DNA of 64,000 bases from Bacteroidota bacterium (GTDB taxonomy: Bacteria > Bacteroidota > Bacteroidia > Bacteroidales > Dysgonomonadaceae): NCBI GenBank assembly GCA_023388315.1, contig JAEWGM010000021.1, positions 80,639 to 144,638 of the forward strand, in the 5' to 3' direction. Below, piece by piece: positions 1 to 7,051 of the stretch. The position numbers were made by a program, and so were the translations under genes. Position 1 is the stretch's first letter. Each line of letters opens with the position of its first letter. Under the pieces are notes generated by a model. It saw only the letters and a list, made by a program, of their open reading frames with translations, did no database searches and was not told where the DNA came from.

Positions 1-1
1 T

Positions 2-289
2 GCAGAGCTCTTGCGCAACGATGGCGTAAAAGTAAGCGTCGTGTCCGTTCCATCCGAAGGATTGTTCCGTTCGCAATCCTATGAATATCAGGAAGCTGTT
101 TTGCCCAAAGGCAAAAAGAAATTTGGCCTCACCGCCGGGCTTCCCGTAACGTTGGAAGGCTTGGTGGGCGCCGATGGCGAAATATGGGGAATGAATTCCT
201 TTGGGTATTCCGCCCCATACACCGTGCTGGATGAAAAACTGGGCTATACCGGTAAAAACGTTCACGAACAAGTGAAAAAAATGCTGTAA
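2..289 (+). CDS. tkt: Transketolase, C-terminal end (partial)
   Basis: The window opens inside this gene; the frame is open from base 2 to a TAA at 287-289, giving about 95 codons. The residues match the C-terminal domain of transketolase: a strand leading to VVSVPSEGLF, then LEGLVGADGEIWGMNSFG and a tail ending KNVHEQVKKML. Transketolase moves two-carbon ketol units between sugar phosphates in the non-oxidative pentose phosphate pathway, using thiamine diphosphate. The next gene is rpiB of the same pathway, which supports the call. The thiamine-binding and pyrimidine domains lie outside the window. Confidence 0.9.
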   Translation, partial: AELLRNDGVKVSVVSVPSEGLFRSQSYEYQEAVLPKGKKKFGLTAGLPVTLEGLVGADGEIWGMNSFGYSAPYTVLDEKLGYTGKNVHEQVKKML

Positions 290-297
290 CACTTCTT

Positions 298-327
298 GCG
301 CAGGCATCGCTTCGGTGGCGCCTGCGC
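298..327 (+). terminator. GC-rich hairpin with TTCG loop after tkt
   Basis: GCGCAGGC (298-305) pairs perfectly with GCCTGCGC (320-327), and the inner bases close on a c(TTCG)g tetraloop at 311-314. The downstream side is A-rich (ataaaaaaat), so the plus strand has no clear U tract. It may be a terminator, or a stabilising or processing hairpin between tkt and rpiB. Confidence 0.55.
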
Positions 328-344
328 ATATAAAAAAATAAACC

Positions 345-806
345 ATGTCTCTATTTGATAACGCTGAAAAACCCATCGGGCTGGCTTCGGATCACGCCGG
401 CTTTCAAGCAAAACAATACGTAATAAAAATGCTTGAAGAAAAAGGGATCCCCTACAAAGATTTCGGGGCTTGCTCCGAAGAAAGCTCCGATTATGCCGAT
501 TTTGCTCATCCAATGGCCGCTGCAGTTGAAAAAGGCGAGTGCTATCCCGGAATTGCCATTTGCGGCACCGGAAACGGCATAAATATGACGGTGAACAAGC
601 ACCAAGGCATTCGCGCCGCGCTGTGCTGGAACCCCGAAGTGGCATTTTACGCCCGCGCTCACAACGATGCCAACGTTCTTTCCATGCCCGGAAGGCTGCT
701 TAGCGAAGAAGAAATTTATGAGATTTTGGTGATGTTCTTAAACACGCCTTTTGAAGGCGGAAGACACGAAAGACGCATCAATAAAATTCCTTGCGGAGGA
801 ACTTAA
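345..806 (+). CDS. rpiB: Ribose 5-phosphate isomerase B
   Basis: RpiB interconverts ribose 5-phosphate and ribulose 5-phosphate in the cytoplasm. The 153-residue protein has the family length and signatures: SDHAG near residues 15-19, the catalytic-cysteine loop ICGTGNGINM around Cys73, and ARAHNDANVL around His106. The ATG at 345 lies 18 bases after the hairpin that follows transketolase, so the two pentose phosphate genes are consecutive on the same strand. RpiB relatives include galactose 6-phosphate isomerase subunits, but with transketolase next door the ribose enzyme is much more likely. Confidence 0.93.
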   Translation: MSLFDNAEKPIGLASDHAGFQAKQYVIKMLEEKGIPYKDFGACSEESSDYADFAHPMAAAVEKGECYPGIAICGTGNGINMTVNKHQGIRAALCWNPEVAFYARAHNDANVLSMPGRLLSEEEIYEILVMFLNTPFEGGRHERRINKIPCGGT

Positions 807-828
807 CTTCCGTTTTTGCTCAAAGAAA

Positions 829-1647
829 ATGGCAAAAAAACATCCACCCGCGAAACGAAGAAAAAAGTACTCCCGAAAAAGGAGAAGACGAAAAAACAAC
901 AAAAAAGCAACCGCACTTATTGCCATTGTAAGCGGCCTGTTTTTACTTATCATTGCTTTTTCAACATACACGTTCATTCGTTCTAAGCAACAACTTTTTC
1001 ACAGTTTCAACGATCCGGTTTTTTCGGGAAAATACGTTGTGCGAGGCGTGGATGTGTCGCATCATAACTCGTTTATCAACTGGAAACAGCTTCGCGAAGA
1101 CAACATAACGTTTGTGTACATGAAATCAACCGAAGGCAACACGCATACCGATCGTGATTATCAACGAAACTACAGCCTCGCGCGCGAAGCGGGACTGAAA
1201 GTGGGCACCTATCATTTCTATACGTTCGGTCAAAACGGCAAACTGCAGGCCCGGCATTTCATCGAAAACGCGCACGTTCAACCGGGAGATTTGCGCCCCG
1301 CTATTGATGTGGAGCATTCGCCAATCAACAAGCCTTATTCCGATAAAAAGGAGCGGAAAGCAATCATAGATGAATTGAAAAGCCTTGAAAACGAATTGTT
1401 TTCGCACTACGGCCAACGTCTCGTAATTTACACAAACAAAGATTGTTATCGCCTATATATTGATGGGAATTTCCCCGAAAACCCCATCTGGATGTGCGAT
1501 TTGCACGGTGAGCCAAACGTGGCGCCGGATAAGTGGGTGTTTTGGCAATTTTCGCACACGGGCAAGATTCCCGGTGTGGTAAACGATATCGATTTAAATT
1601 ATTACCGGTATTCCTTCACCGATTTTCGTCACTTGTTAATGCCTTAG
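829..1647 (+). CDS. Membrane-anchored GH25 muramidase (lysozyme family)
   Basis: Predicted glycoside hydrolase family 25 enzyme that would cleave the N-acetylmuramic acid to N-acetylglucosamine bond of peptidoglycan. The ATG at 829 gives 272 residues; a longer frame from 751 would overlap rpiB by 56 bases and add no recognisable domain. The start gives a very basic tail (about residues 1-26), one membrane segment (about 27-48) and then the GH25 barrel. Family motifs are RGVDVSHH, FVYMKSTEG, GTYHFY and AIDVEH, ending with WQFS and DIDLNYY. A positive-inside signal anchor would place the barrel in the periplasm. It follows rpiB by 22 bases. Confidence 0.85.
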   Translation: MAKKHPPAKRRKKYSRKRRRRKNNKKATALIAIVSGLFLLIIAFSTYTFIRSKQQLFHSFNDPVFSGKYVVRGVDVSHHNSFINWKQLREDNITFVYMKSTEGNTHTDRDYQRNYSLAREAGLKVGTYHFYTFGQNGKLQARHFIENAHVQPGDLRPAIDVEHSPINKPYSDKKERKAIIDELKSLENELFSHYGQRLVIYTNKDCYRLYIDGNFPENPIWMCDLHGEPNVAPDKWVFWQFSHTGKIPGVVNDIDLNYYRYSFTDFRHLLMP

Positions 1648-1651
1648 TACT

Positions 1652-2662
1652 ATGAGAATTAAAAAGATATTCCCCTTCTATTTGCTGCTCATCACCTTTT
1701 TACTTGGATGCGAAGATGCAACGATGAACTTCAGCAACAACCCACGCGGAAACTTTGAAGCATTGTGGACCATTATGGACAGAAATTATTGCTTCTTTGA
1801 ATATAAAAACATCGATTGGGACGATGTGTACAACAAATACAGCCCGCGCGTAACGCAAGATATGGACAACGATGGCTTGTTTAAACTGATGGGCGAAATG
1901 CTATCGGAGTTGAAAGACGGGCACGTAAACCTCATTGCGTCGCACGACATTACCCGATATTGGCAATGGCAGGAAAACTTCCCCGCTAATTTCGACGCGG
2001 TGGTTCAAAAACAATATCTCGGGAACGATTATAGTATTGCTTCAGGAATGCGGTATAAAATACTGGAAGACAATATAGGATACATTTATTACGGAAGCTT
2101 TTCAAACGATGTGGGCGAAGGAAACCTCACGCAGGTTTTAAATAGAATGGCCGTTTGCGACGGCATTATTTTCGATGTGCGCAACAACGGAGGCGGCAGC
2201 CTCACCAATGTGGAGCGCATTACCGCCCGCTTTTTCAACGAGCGCACCCACGTGGGCTATATATCGCATAAAATTGGCCCCGGGCATAATGATTTTTCTC
2301 CGCTGCACCCCAAATATGCCGAAACGTCTAACCGCGTGCGGTATCAAAAACCGGTGGTGGTACTGGCAAACAGAGGCTGCTACAGCGCCACCAACGAGTT
2401 TGTGAGCGTAATGAAATACGCGCCCAATGTTACCGTTATTGGCGATAAAACCGGCGGCGGCAGCGGATTGCCTTTTTCGTCGGAGTTACCCAACGGGTGG
2501 TCTGTGCGCTTTTCGGCATCGCCCATGTTTAATGCCGAAAAAGAACACATCGAATTTGGTGTGGAGCCCCATATTTATGTGGATATGTTACAGGCTGATG
2601 CCGACAAAAAGAAAGATACCATCATAGAAAAAGCACGTTCTTTAATCAAATTGGCGCGTTAA
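1652..2662 (+). CDS. S41 family peptidase, lipoprotein
   Basis: Predicted lipid-anchored serine protease of the C-terminal processing peptidase (S41) family, 336 residues. An N-terminal hydrophobic stretch ends in LLGC, so Cys20 should be lipidated. The S41 core shows IIFDVRNNGGG, then NRGCYSATNE carrying the probable nucleophilic serine, and GDKTGGGSG carrying the probable catalytic lysine. I see no clear PDZ domain, as in many Bacteroidota S41 lipoproteins. It starts four bases after the muramidase stop, so the two are probably co-transcribed and both act on the cell envelope. The substrate is unknown. Confidence 0.85.
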   Translation: MRIKKIFPFYLLLITFLLGCEDATMNFSNNPRGNFEALWTIMDRNYCFFEYKNIDWDDVYNKYSPRVTQDMDNDGLFKLMGEMLSELKDGHVNLIASHDITRYWQWQENFPANFDAVVQKQYLGNDYSIASGMRYKILEDNIGYIYYGSFSNDVGEGNLTQVLNRMAVCDGIIFDVRNNGGGSLTNVERITARFFNERTHVGYISHKIGPGHNDFSPLHPKYAETSNRVRYQKPVVVLANRGCYSATNEFVSVMKYAPNVTVIGDKTGGGSGLPFSSELPNGWSVRFSASPMFNAEKEHIEFGVEPHIYVDMLQADADKKKDTIIEKARSLIKLAR

Positions 2663-2867
2663 TATTTATACAAAATATAAATAAGCGCGGTTTTGTGTTA
2701 ATTTGATAAATATTTTTTGCCACCTGCACTATTTATAGTAATTTTATCGGCTTCTAAGAAATTGTTTTGATTTTTTTATGCGCTGCTTTTCATCCATAAA
2801 AGGCAGCATAAAAGAATGTACAAAACACAATTCCTAAAACTCAAAACTGTTTCTAATTTTTTATTAA

Positions 2868-4445
2868 ATGTCTCATTCCATTCAACCTGAGAAGAAAAAG
2901 AGAAAATTCCACCAACGTAAAAGTACGTATATTTGGTTGGGCGTTTTCATAGGCATTCTGTTTGCTGCCGGATTATATCAAACTTCGGTTTATTTTTCTA
3001 CCAATGAGTCGTGCATGATGTGTCACGTGCATCCGCATGCCGAGGAAACTTGGCAGCTTTCTGTTCACGTAAACAACAGCAGTGGCGTGATGGTAAATTG
3101 CGTGGATTGTCACTTGCCGCCCAAAGACGATACGTGGGCGCATTACACTGCTAAATTAGCGCTGGGCGCTCGCGATGTGTGGGGATTTATTACCAAAGAT
3201 CCCGAAAAAATCGATTGGGAGAAAAAATCGCAGTTAGAGCACGCGGTAAAATACATTCCCAACGAATCGTGCGTGAAGTGCCATCAAAACCTGTTCCCAC
3301 AAGGAATTACAGATGACGGAATTACCGCTCACTTGTATTACGACGAAAACCACGAAGCATTGAACTTGCAGTGCATCAGCTGCCACTTAGATGCCGGGCA
3401 CTATAATCCCAACTATGCCCACGGACAAATGGTGGGAGTTCCCGGTGCAACGGACGCTACGGCGGTAGACTCGAGCCTCTTTTTTACAGATGCAACGCAA
3501 GTAACCTCTTTTGCAAATTATATCGAACAAATACCCGGAACGGCCGTTTCGTTTAATATGATTGCCATTCCCGGCGGCCGGTTTTTAATGGGAAGCCCTG
3601 AGAAAGAGCCTTTCCGCAATGCCGATGAGTCGCCGCAGCACGAAGTGGAAGTTAGCCCGTTCTTTATGGCTGAAATAGAAACCACATGGGATCAATATTG
3701 GGCGTTTTACGCCGCCACCATGAGCGAGGGGCGCACACCGCCCGAAACGGTGTATCAAAACAACCTCACCGCCTTGGGCGTTGACGGCATTTCGGGTCCC
3801 ACGCCACCGTTTGGCTATCCCGACCAAGGTTGGGGATCGGGCGAAAGGCCCGCCATTACCATGACGCATTACGCGGCCGAGGTTTTCTGTCAGTGGCTGT
3901 CGCATAAAACCGGAAAAAAATACCGTCTTCCAACCGAAGCCGAATGGGAATATGCCGCCCGTGGCGGAAACCAAACGCCCTATTTCTTTCCGGGAAGCCC
4001 GAAAGATTTCTCCGAAAAAGGCTTCATGCGGAATATCTTTAAGCCGAAAACCGACAGCATTGCCAATTACGTAATTTACGATAAAAACAGTGGCAACCGC
4101 ACACAACCGCCATCGGAAGTTATGCCTAATCCATTCGGATTGAAGAATATGCTGGGCAACGTGATGGAATATTGTGCCGATAAATACGACCCCGAAGCCT
4201 ATCAAAAAAGAAGCGGCGTAACCACCAATCCGTTGGTAACAACCGGAGAAGAATGGGTGGTGAGAGGCGGAAATTATTTGTCTGACGCGGCCGATGTACG
4301 CAGCGCCGCGCGCGCTCATACGCGCCACGACGATTGGTTAAGAACCGATCCGCAGCAACCCAAAAGCATTTGGTGGTATTCCGATGTGAAAGGCATTGGT
4401 TTCAGGGTGGTGTGTGAACCGGGTAGTTCAATGAATATTCAATAA
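2868..4445 (+). CDS. NapC/NrfH-type tetrahaem cytochrome c fused to FGE-sulfatase-like domain
   Basis: A 525-residue two-part protein. Residues about 21-43 form one membrane helix, followed by four CxxCH haem-attachment motifs (CMMCH 49-53, CVDCH 78-82, CVKCH 135-139, CISCH 169-173), as in NapC/NirT/NrfH quinol dehydrogenases that pass menaquinol electrons to periplasmic partners. Residues about 228-520 form a SUMF1/formylglycine-generating-enzyme-like fold (IPGGRFLMGS, RLPTEAEWEYAARGG, GLKNMLGNVMEYC, VRGGNY, GFRVV). The cysteine pair of true formylglycine enzymes is absent from the RGGNYLSDAADVRSAAR stretch, so that activity is unlikely. It begins an apparent operon with two exported sugar-enzyme-like proteins; the haems would need the CcsBA encoded downstream. 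Confidence 0.88.
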   Translation: MSHSIQPEKKKRKFHQRKSTYIWLGVFIGILFAAGLYQTSVYFSTNESCMMCHVHPHAEETWQLSVHVNNSSGVMVNCVDCHLPPKDDTWAHYTAKLALGARDVWGFITKDPEKIDWEKKSQLEHAVKYIPNESCVKCHQNLFPQGITDDGITAHLYYDENHEALNLQCISCHLDAGHYNPNYAHGQMVGVPGATDATAVDSSLFFTDATQVTSFANYIEQIPGTAVSFNMIAIPGGRFLMGSPEKEPFRNADESPQHEVEVSPFFMAEIETTWDQYWAFYAATMSEGRTPPETVYQNNLTALGVDGISGPTPPFGYPDQGWGSGERPAITMTHYAAEVFCQWLSHKTGKKYRLPTEAEWEYAARGGNQTPYFFPGSPKDFSEKGFMRNIFKPKTDSIANYVIYDKNSGNRTQPPSEVMPNPFGLKNMLGNVMEYCADKYDPEAYQKRSGVTTNPLVTTGEEWVVRGGNYLSDAADVRSAARAHTRHDDWLRTDPQQPKSIWWYSDVKGIGFRVVCEPGSSMNIQ

Positions 4446-4485
4446 ATCTATTTATAAACAAATCTAAATTAAGAATAGCATAAAA

Positions 4486-5862
4486 ATGAAAAAAGAAAAC
4501 AATTTGTCGAGACGGTCATTCCTAAAAACTTCCGCTGTTGCGGGAGCGGTAGGAGTGATGGGCACCGGGGCAACAGGTTTTTTGGCCTCTTGCAGCGGTG
4601 GTGAAAAAAGCAAAAGCACCAACGCGCCTTTAAGAGAAGCAGGATCGTATTACATTCCTGAACTTCCCGATATGGCAGCCGATGGAAAAGAACTGAAAGC
4701 CGGTGTAGTAGGGTGTGGCGGCCGTGGAGCAGGCGCCGCCATGGACTTTCTCAATGCCGCCAACGGAGTAACCATTGTTGCTTTGGGCGACGTATTTCAG
4801 GAGAGAGTAGATGAATTGGCAGCGAAGCTGAAATCAGAAAAAAATATAGATATTCCCGCCGAAAGGCGCTTTGTGGGGCTCGATGCATACAAACAAGTTA
4901 TCGACAGCGATATTGATGTGCTCATCGACTGTACGCCTCCTGTGTTCCGCCCTGAGCATTTTAAATATTCCGTGGAAAAAGGAAAACACAGTTTCTTGGA
5001 AAAACCCATTTGTGTTGATGCCGTTGGTTATCGTACCATTGTTGCCGCTGCCAAGCAAGCGCAAGCCAAAAACCTGCGCGTGGTAACGGGTACGCAACGC
5101 CACCACCAGCGCGGATATGTGGAGTCGTTCAAACAAATTATGAACGGAGCCATTGGCGAAATTACCGGTGGAACGGTGTATTGGAATCAAAATATGTTGT
5201 GGTATCGCGACCGCCAACCCGGTTGGAACGATTTTGAATACATGGTGCGCGACTGGGTAAACTGGAAATGGCTTTCGGGCGACCATATTGTGGAGCAACA
5301 CGTGCACAACATCGATGTATTCCTGTGGTTCAGCGGGTTAAAACCGGTGAGCGCCGTAGCTTTCGGCTCGCGCCATCGCCGTGTAACAGGTGACCAATAC
5401 GATAATTTCAGCGTAGATTTCACCATGGATAACGGTGTACACTTGCATAGTATGTGCCGCCAGATTAACGGATGCGCCAATAACGTGAGCGAATTTATTC
5501 AGGGAACAAAAGGTTCGTGGTCCAGCAACGGAGGATATACCATTAAAGACCTCGACGGAAATGTGATATGGCAATTCAACGAAGACGAAGAAAAATCCAA
5601 CTTCAAACAAACCAACCCCTACACGCTGGAGCATGTGAATTTAATTAACTCCATTCGCGGAAACAAGGCGATAGAACAAGCATCGGAAACCGCTGTTTCC
5701 AATATGGCCGCCATAATGGGGCGCGAATCGGCCTACACCGGACAAGAAGTTACGTGGGACGCGATGACGGCTTCGTCGTTGGATTATATGCCTAAAGACC
5801 TGAATATCGGAAAAATGGATATGAGTGAATATACCGTTCCCGTTCCCGGTTCAGAGCAATAA
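4486..5862 (+). CDS. Gfo/Idh/MocA family oxidoreductase, Tat-exported lipoprotein
   Basis: Predicted NAD(P)-dependent sugar oxidoreductase of the glucose-fructose oxidoreductase family, 458 residues. The N-terminus has a twin-arginine motif (SRRSFLK, residues 8-14), a hydrophobic stretch and a lipobox ending LASC (Cys36), so it should be folded in the cytoplasm, exported and anchored. The dinucleotide fold is marked by GVVGCGGRGAG, and the family EKP motif by FLEKPICVDA. A periplasmic member must carry its nicotinamide cofactor tightly bound, as glucose-fructose oxidoreductase does. It starts 40 bases after the cytochrome fusion and 19 bases before the TIM-barrel gene. The substrate cannot be read from sequence. 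Confidence 0.88.
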   Translation: MKKENNLSRRSFLKTSAVAGAVGVMGTGATGFLASCSGGEKSKSTNAPLREAGSYYIPELPDMAADGKELKAGVVGCGGRGAGAAMDFLNAANGVTIVALGDVFQERVDELAAKLKSEKNIDIPAERRFVGLDAYKQVIDSDIDVLIDCTPPVFRPEHFKYSVEKGKHSFLEKPICVDAVGYRTIVAAAKQAQAKNLRVVTGTQRHHQRGYVESFKQIMNGAIGEITGGTVYWNQNMLWYRDRQPGWNDFEYMVRDWVNWKWLSGDHIVEQHVHNIDVFLWFSGLKPVSAVAFGSRHRRVTGDQYDNFSVDFTMDNGVHLHSMCRQINGCANNVSEFIQGTKGSWSSNGGYTIKDLDGNVIWQFNEDEEKSNFKQTNPYTLEHVNLINSIRGNKAIEQASETAVSNMAAIMGRESAYTGQEVTWDAMTASSLDYMPKDLNIGKMDMSEYTVPVPGSEQ

Positions 5863-5881
5863 TTTCACCAATCGATTAAAA

Positions 5882-6796
5882 ATGGCTTTTAATAGAAGAA
5901 CATTTTTGAAGACATCCATTGCCGGCGCGGCTTTTGTTACTGCCGGCGGATGTTCTTCTTTTGTTTCGGCTTCCACTTCGGAAAAACGGAACGCGAGTGC
6001 TGCCAAACTGAACATTTCGTTTCAGGAAAGCACGGCACCCGGAAAAAATTTGAACGAAAAGTTCGATTTTATGGAAAAGCACAACGTGGTGGGCTTTGAA
6101 CCGCACGGCAACAATATCAATCAACGGATGCAAGAGTTCAAAGACGCGTTGAAAGGGCGAAACATTAAAGTAAGCGCCGTTTGTGCTGGATTTGAAGGCT
6201 TTATCCTTTCCACCGATCCCGCCATTCGCAAGCGTTGTCGCGACACGATGAACGAACTCATCATCGCCGCAGGGGAACTCAACTCCACGGGCGTTATCAT
6301 TGTTCCAGCGTTCAACTCACAAGTTCCCGTGATGCCGCACACGCAAGAAACCCGCGATTTTTTGTGCGAGCAGTTCGACGAAATGGGCACGTTCGCGCAA
6401 CAACACGGAACCACCGTAATTTTGGAACCGTTGAACCGAAAAGAAGCGTTTTACTTGCGCCAAGTAGCCGACGCGGCATCCATTTGCCGCGATATAGATA
6501 ACCCGGGCGTAACCTGTTTGGGCGATTTTTGGCACATGACATGGGAGGAAACATCGGATATGGCGGCTTTCCTCGCTGCCGGAAAACACCTGCAACACGT
6601 GCATATGGCCAGTCGAAAACGTCGCAGTATGCCCGGCGAAGACGGCGATGCCGATAATTATGTGGACGGTTTTCGCGGCCTGAAAATGATTGGTTACGAC
6701 AAATACGTCAGTTTCGAGTGCGGTTTGCAAGGCGACCGAGAAGTGGCGGTGCCCGCGGCGTTGGAACTCCTGCGCAAGCAATGGGACGAAGCGTAA
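5882..6796 (+). CDS. Sugar isomerase/epimerase-like TIM-barrel protein, exported
   Basis: Member of the xylose-isomerase-like TIM-barrel superfamily (hydroxypyruvate isomerase / sugar phosphate isomerase-epimerase type), 304 residues from ATG 5882; the frame opens earlier at 5825, but that overlaps the upstream gene. The start chosen gives a clean twin-arginine signal (NRRTFLK) with a lipobox-like GGC at residues 22-24. Barrel motifs include VILEPLNRKEAF, a metal-ligand type glutamate strand, then CLGDFWHM, LQHVHMA and VSFECGL. Pairing with an exported Gfo/Idh/MocA enzyme is common in Bacteroidota sugar loci, including those working on 3-keto-glycosides. That role here is inference. Confidence 0.82.
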   Translation: MAFNRRTFLKTSIAGAAFVTAGGCSSFVSASTSEKRNASAAKLNISFQESTAPGKNLNEKFDFMEKHNVVGFEPHGNNINQRMQEFKDALKGRNIKVSAVCAGFEGFILSTDPAIRKRCRDTMNELIIAAGELNSTGVIIVPAFNSQVPVMPHTQETRDFLCEQFDEMGTFAQQHGTTVILEPLNRKEAFYLRQVADAASICRDIDNPGVTCLGDFWHMTWEETSDMAAFLAAGKHLQHVHMASRKRRSMPGEDGDADNYVDGFRGLKMIGYDKYVSFECGLQGDREVAVPAALELLRKQWDEA

Positions 6797-6831
6797 AGTG
6801 ATTACGATTTTAGATGTACAATTTATGATGA

Positions 6832-6866
6832 ATGAGTGAGAAAGTGGTTTTCTCACTCATTTTTTA
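6832..6866 (+). terminator. Rho-independent terminator after the cytochrome/Gfo-Idh operon
   Basis: A twelve-base arm ATGAGTGAGAAA (6832-6843) pairs with TTTCTCACTCAT after a short GTGG loop and is followed by a T-rich tract. It closes the operon formed by the three genes at 2868-6796. Confidence 0.85.
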
Positions 6867-6951
6867 TATTTTTTCATTTACTTGTTGGTTGCGATTTTTT
6901 TAAGAGGGTGAAGTAATTTCAATCATTTTGTTAAGTTTGGCTTGTATCATT

Positions 6952-6986
6952 CCCTAAGCCCTGAACATTGACCCCTGAACTTTAAA
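6952..6986 (+). repeat. Degenerate 7-base tandem array
   Basis: Five consecutive 7-mers fill the gap upstream of ccsBA: ccctaag, ccctgaa, cattgac, ccctgaa, ctttaaa. Two of them are identical. The words resemble the array at 9507-9597 (aacattga, tgaact), so this looks like a short decayed member of the same family. Confidence 0.5.
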
Positions 6987-7014
6987 AAACCTCCATTATT
7001 TCCCTTTTTTATCT

Positions 7015-7022
7015 TATTTTTG
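7015..7022 (+). promoter_or_regulatory. Bacteroidota -7 element upstream of ccsBA
   Basis: TATTTTTG matches the TAnnTTTG -7 consensus of the phylum, 30 bases before the ccsBA start. No TTTG is seen at the expected -33 position, so the call rests on the -7 element alone. Confidence 0.4.
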
Positions 7023-7051
7023 TACCTTCATCATTTAAAATCACAGACTCC

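Noticed and set aside
751..828. N-terminal extension of the GH25 protein
   Set aside because: It overlaps rpiB by 56 bases and adds residues unlike any signal or domain; ATG 829 gives a clean basic tail and anchor.
3585..4328. Open frame of 247 codons on the minus strand
   Set aside because: It is antisense to the cytochrome/FGE-like gene, whose motifs are unmistakable; its composition is that of a shadow frame.
3540..4445. True formylglycine-generating enzyme (sulfatase maturase)
   Set aside because: The cysteine pair of the active site is absent and no sulfatase gene is near.
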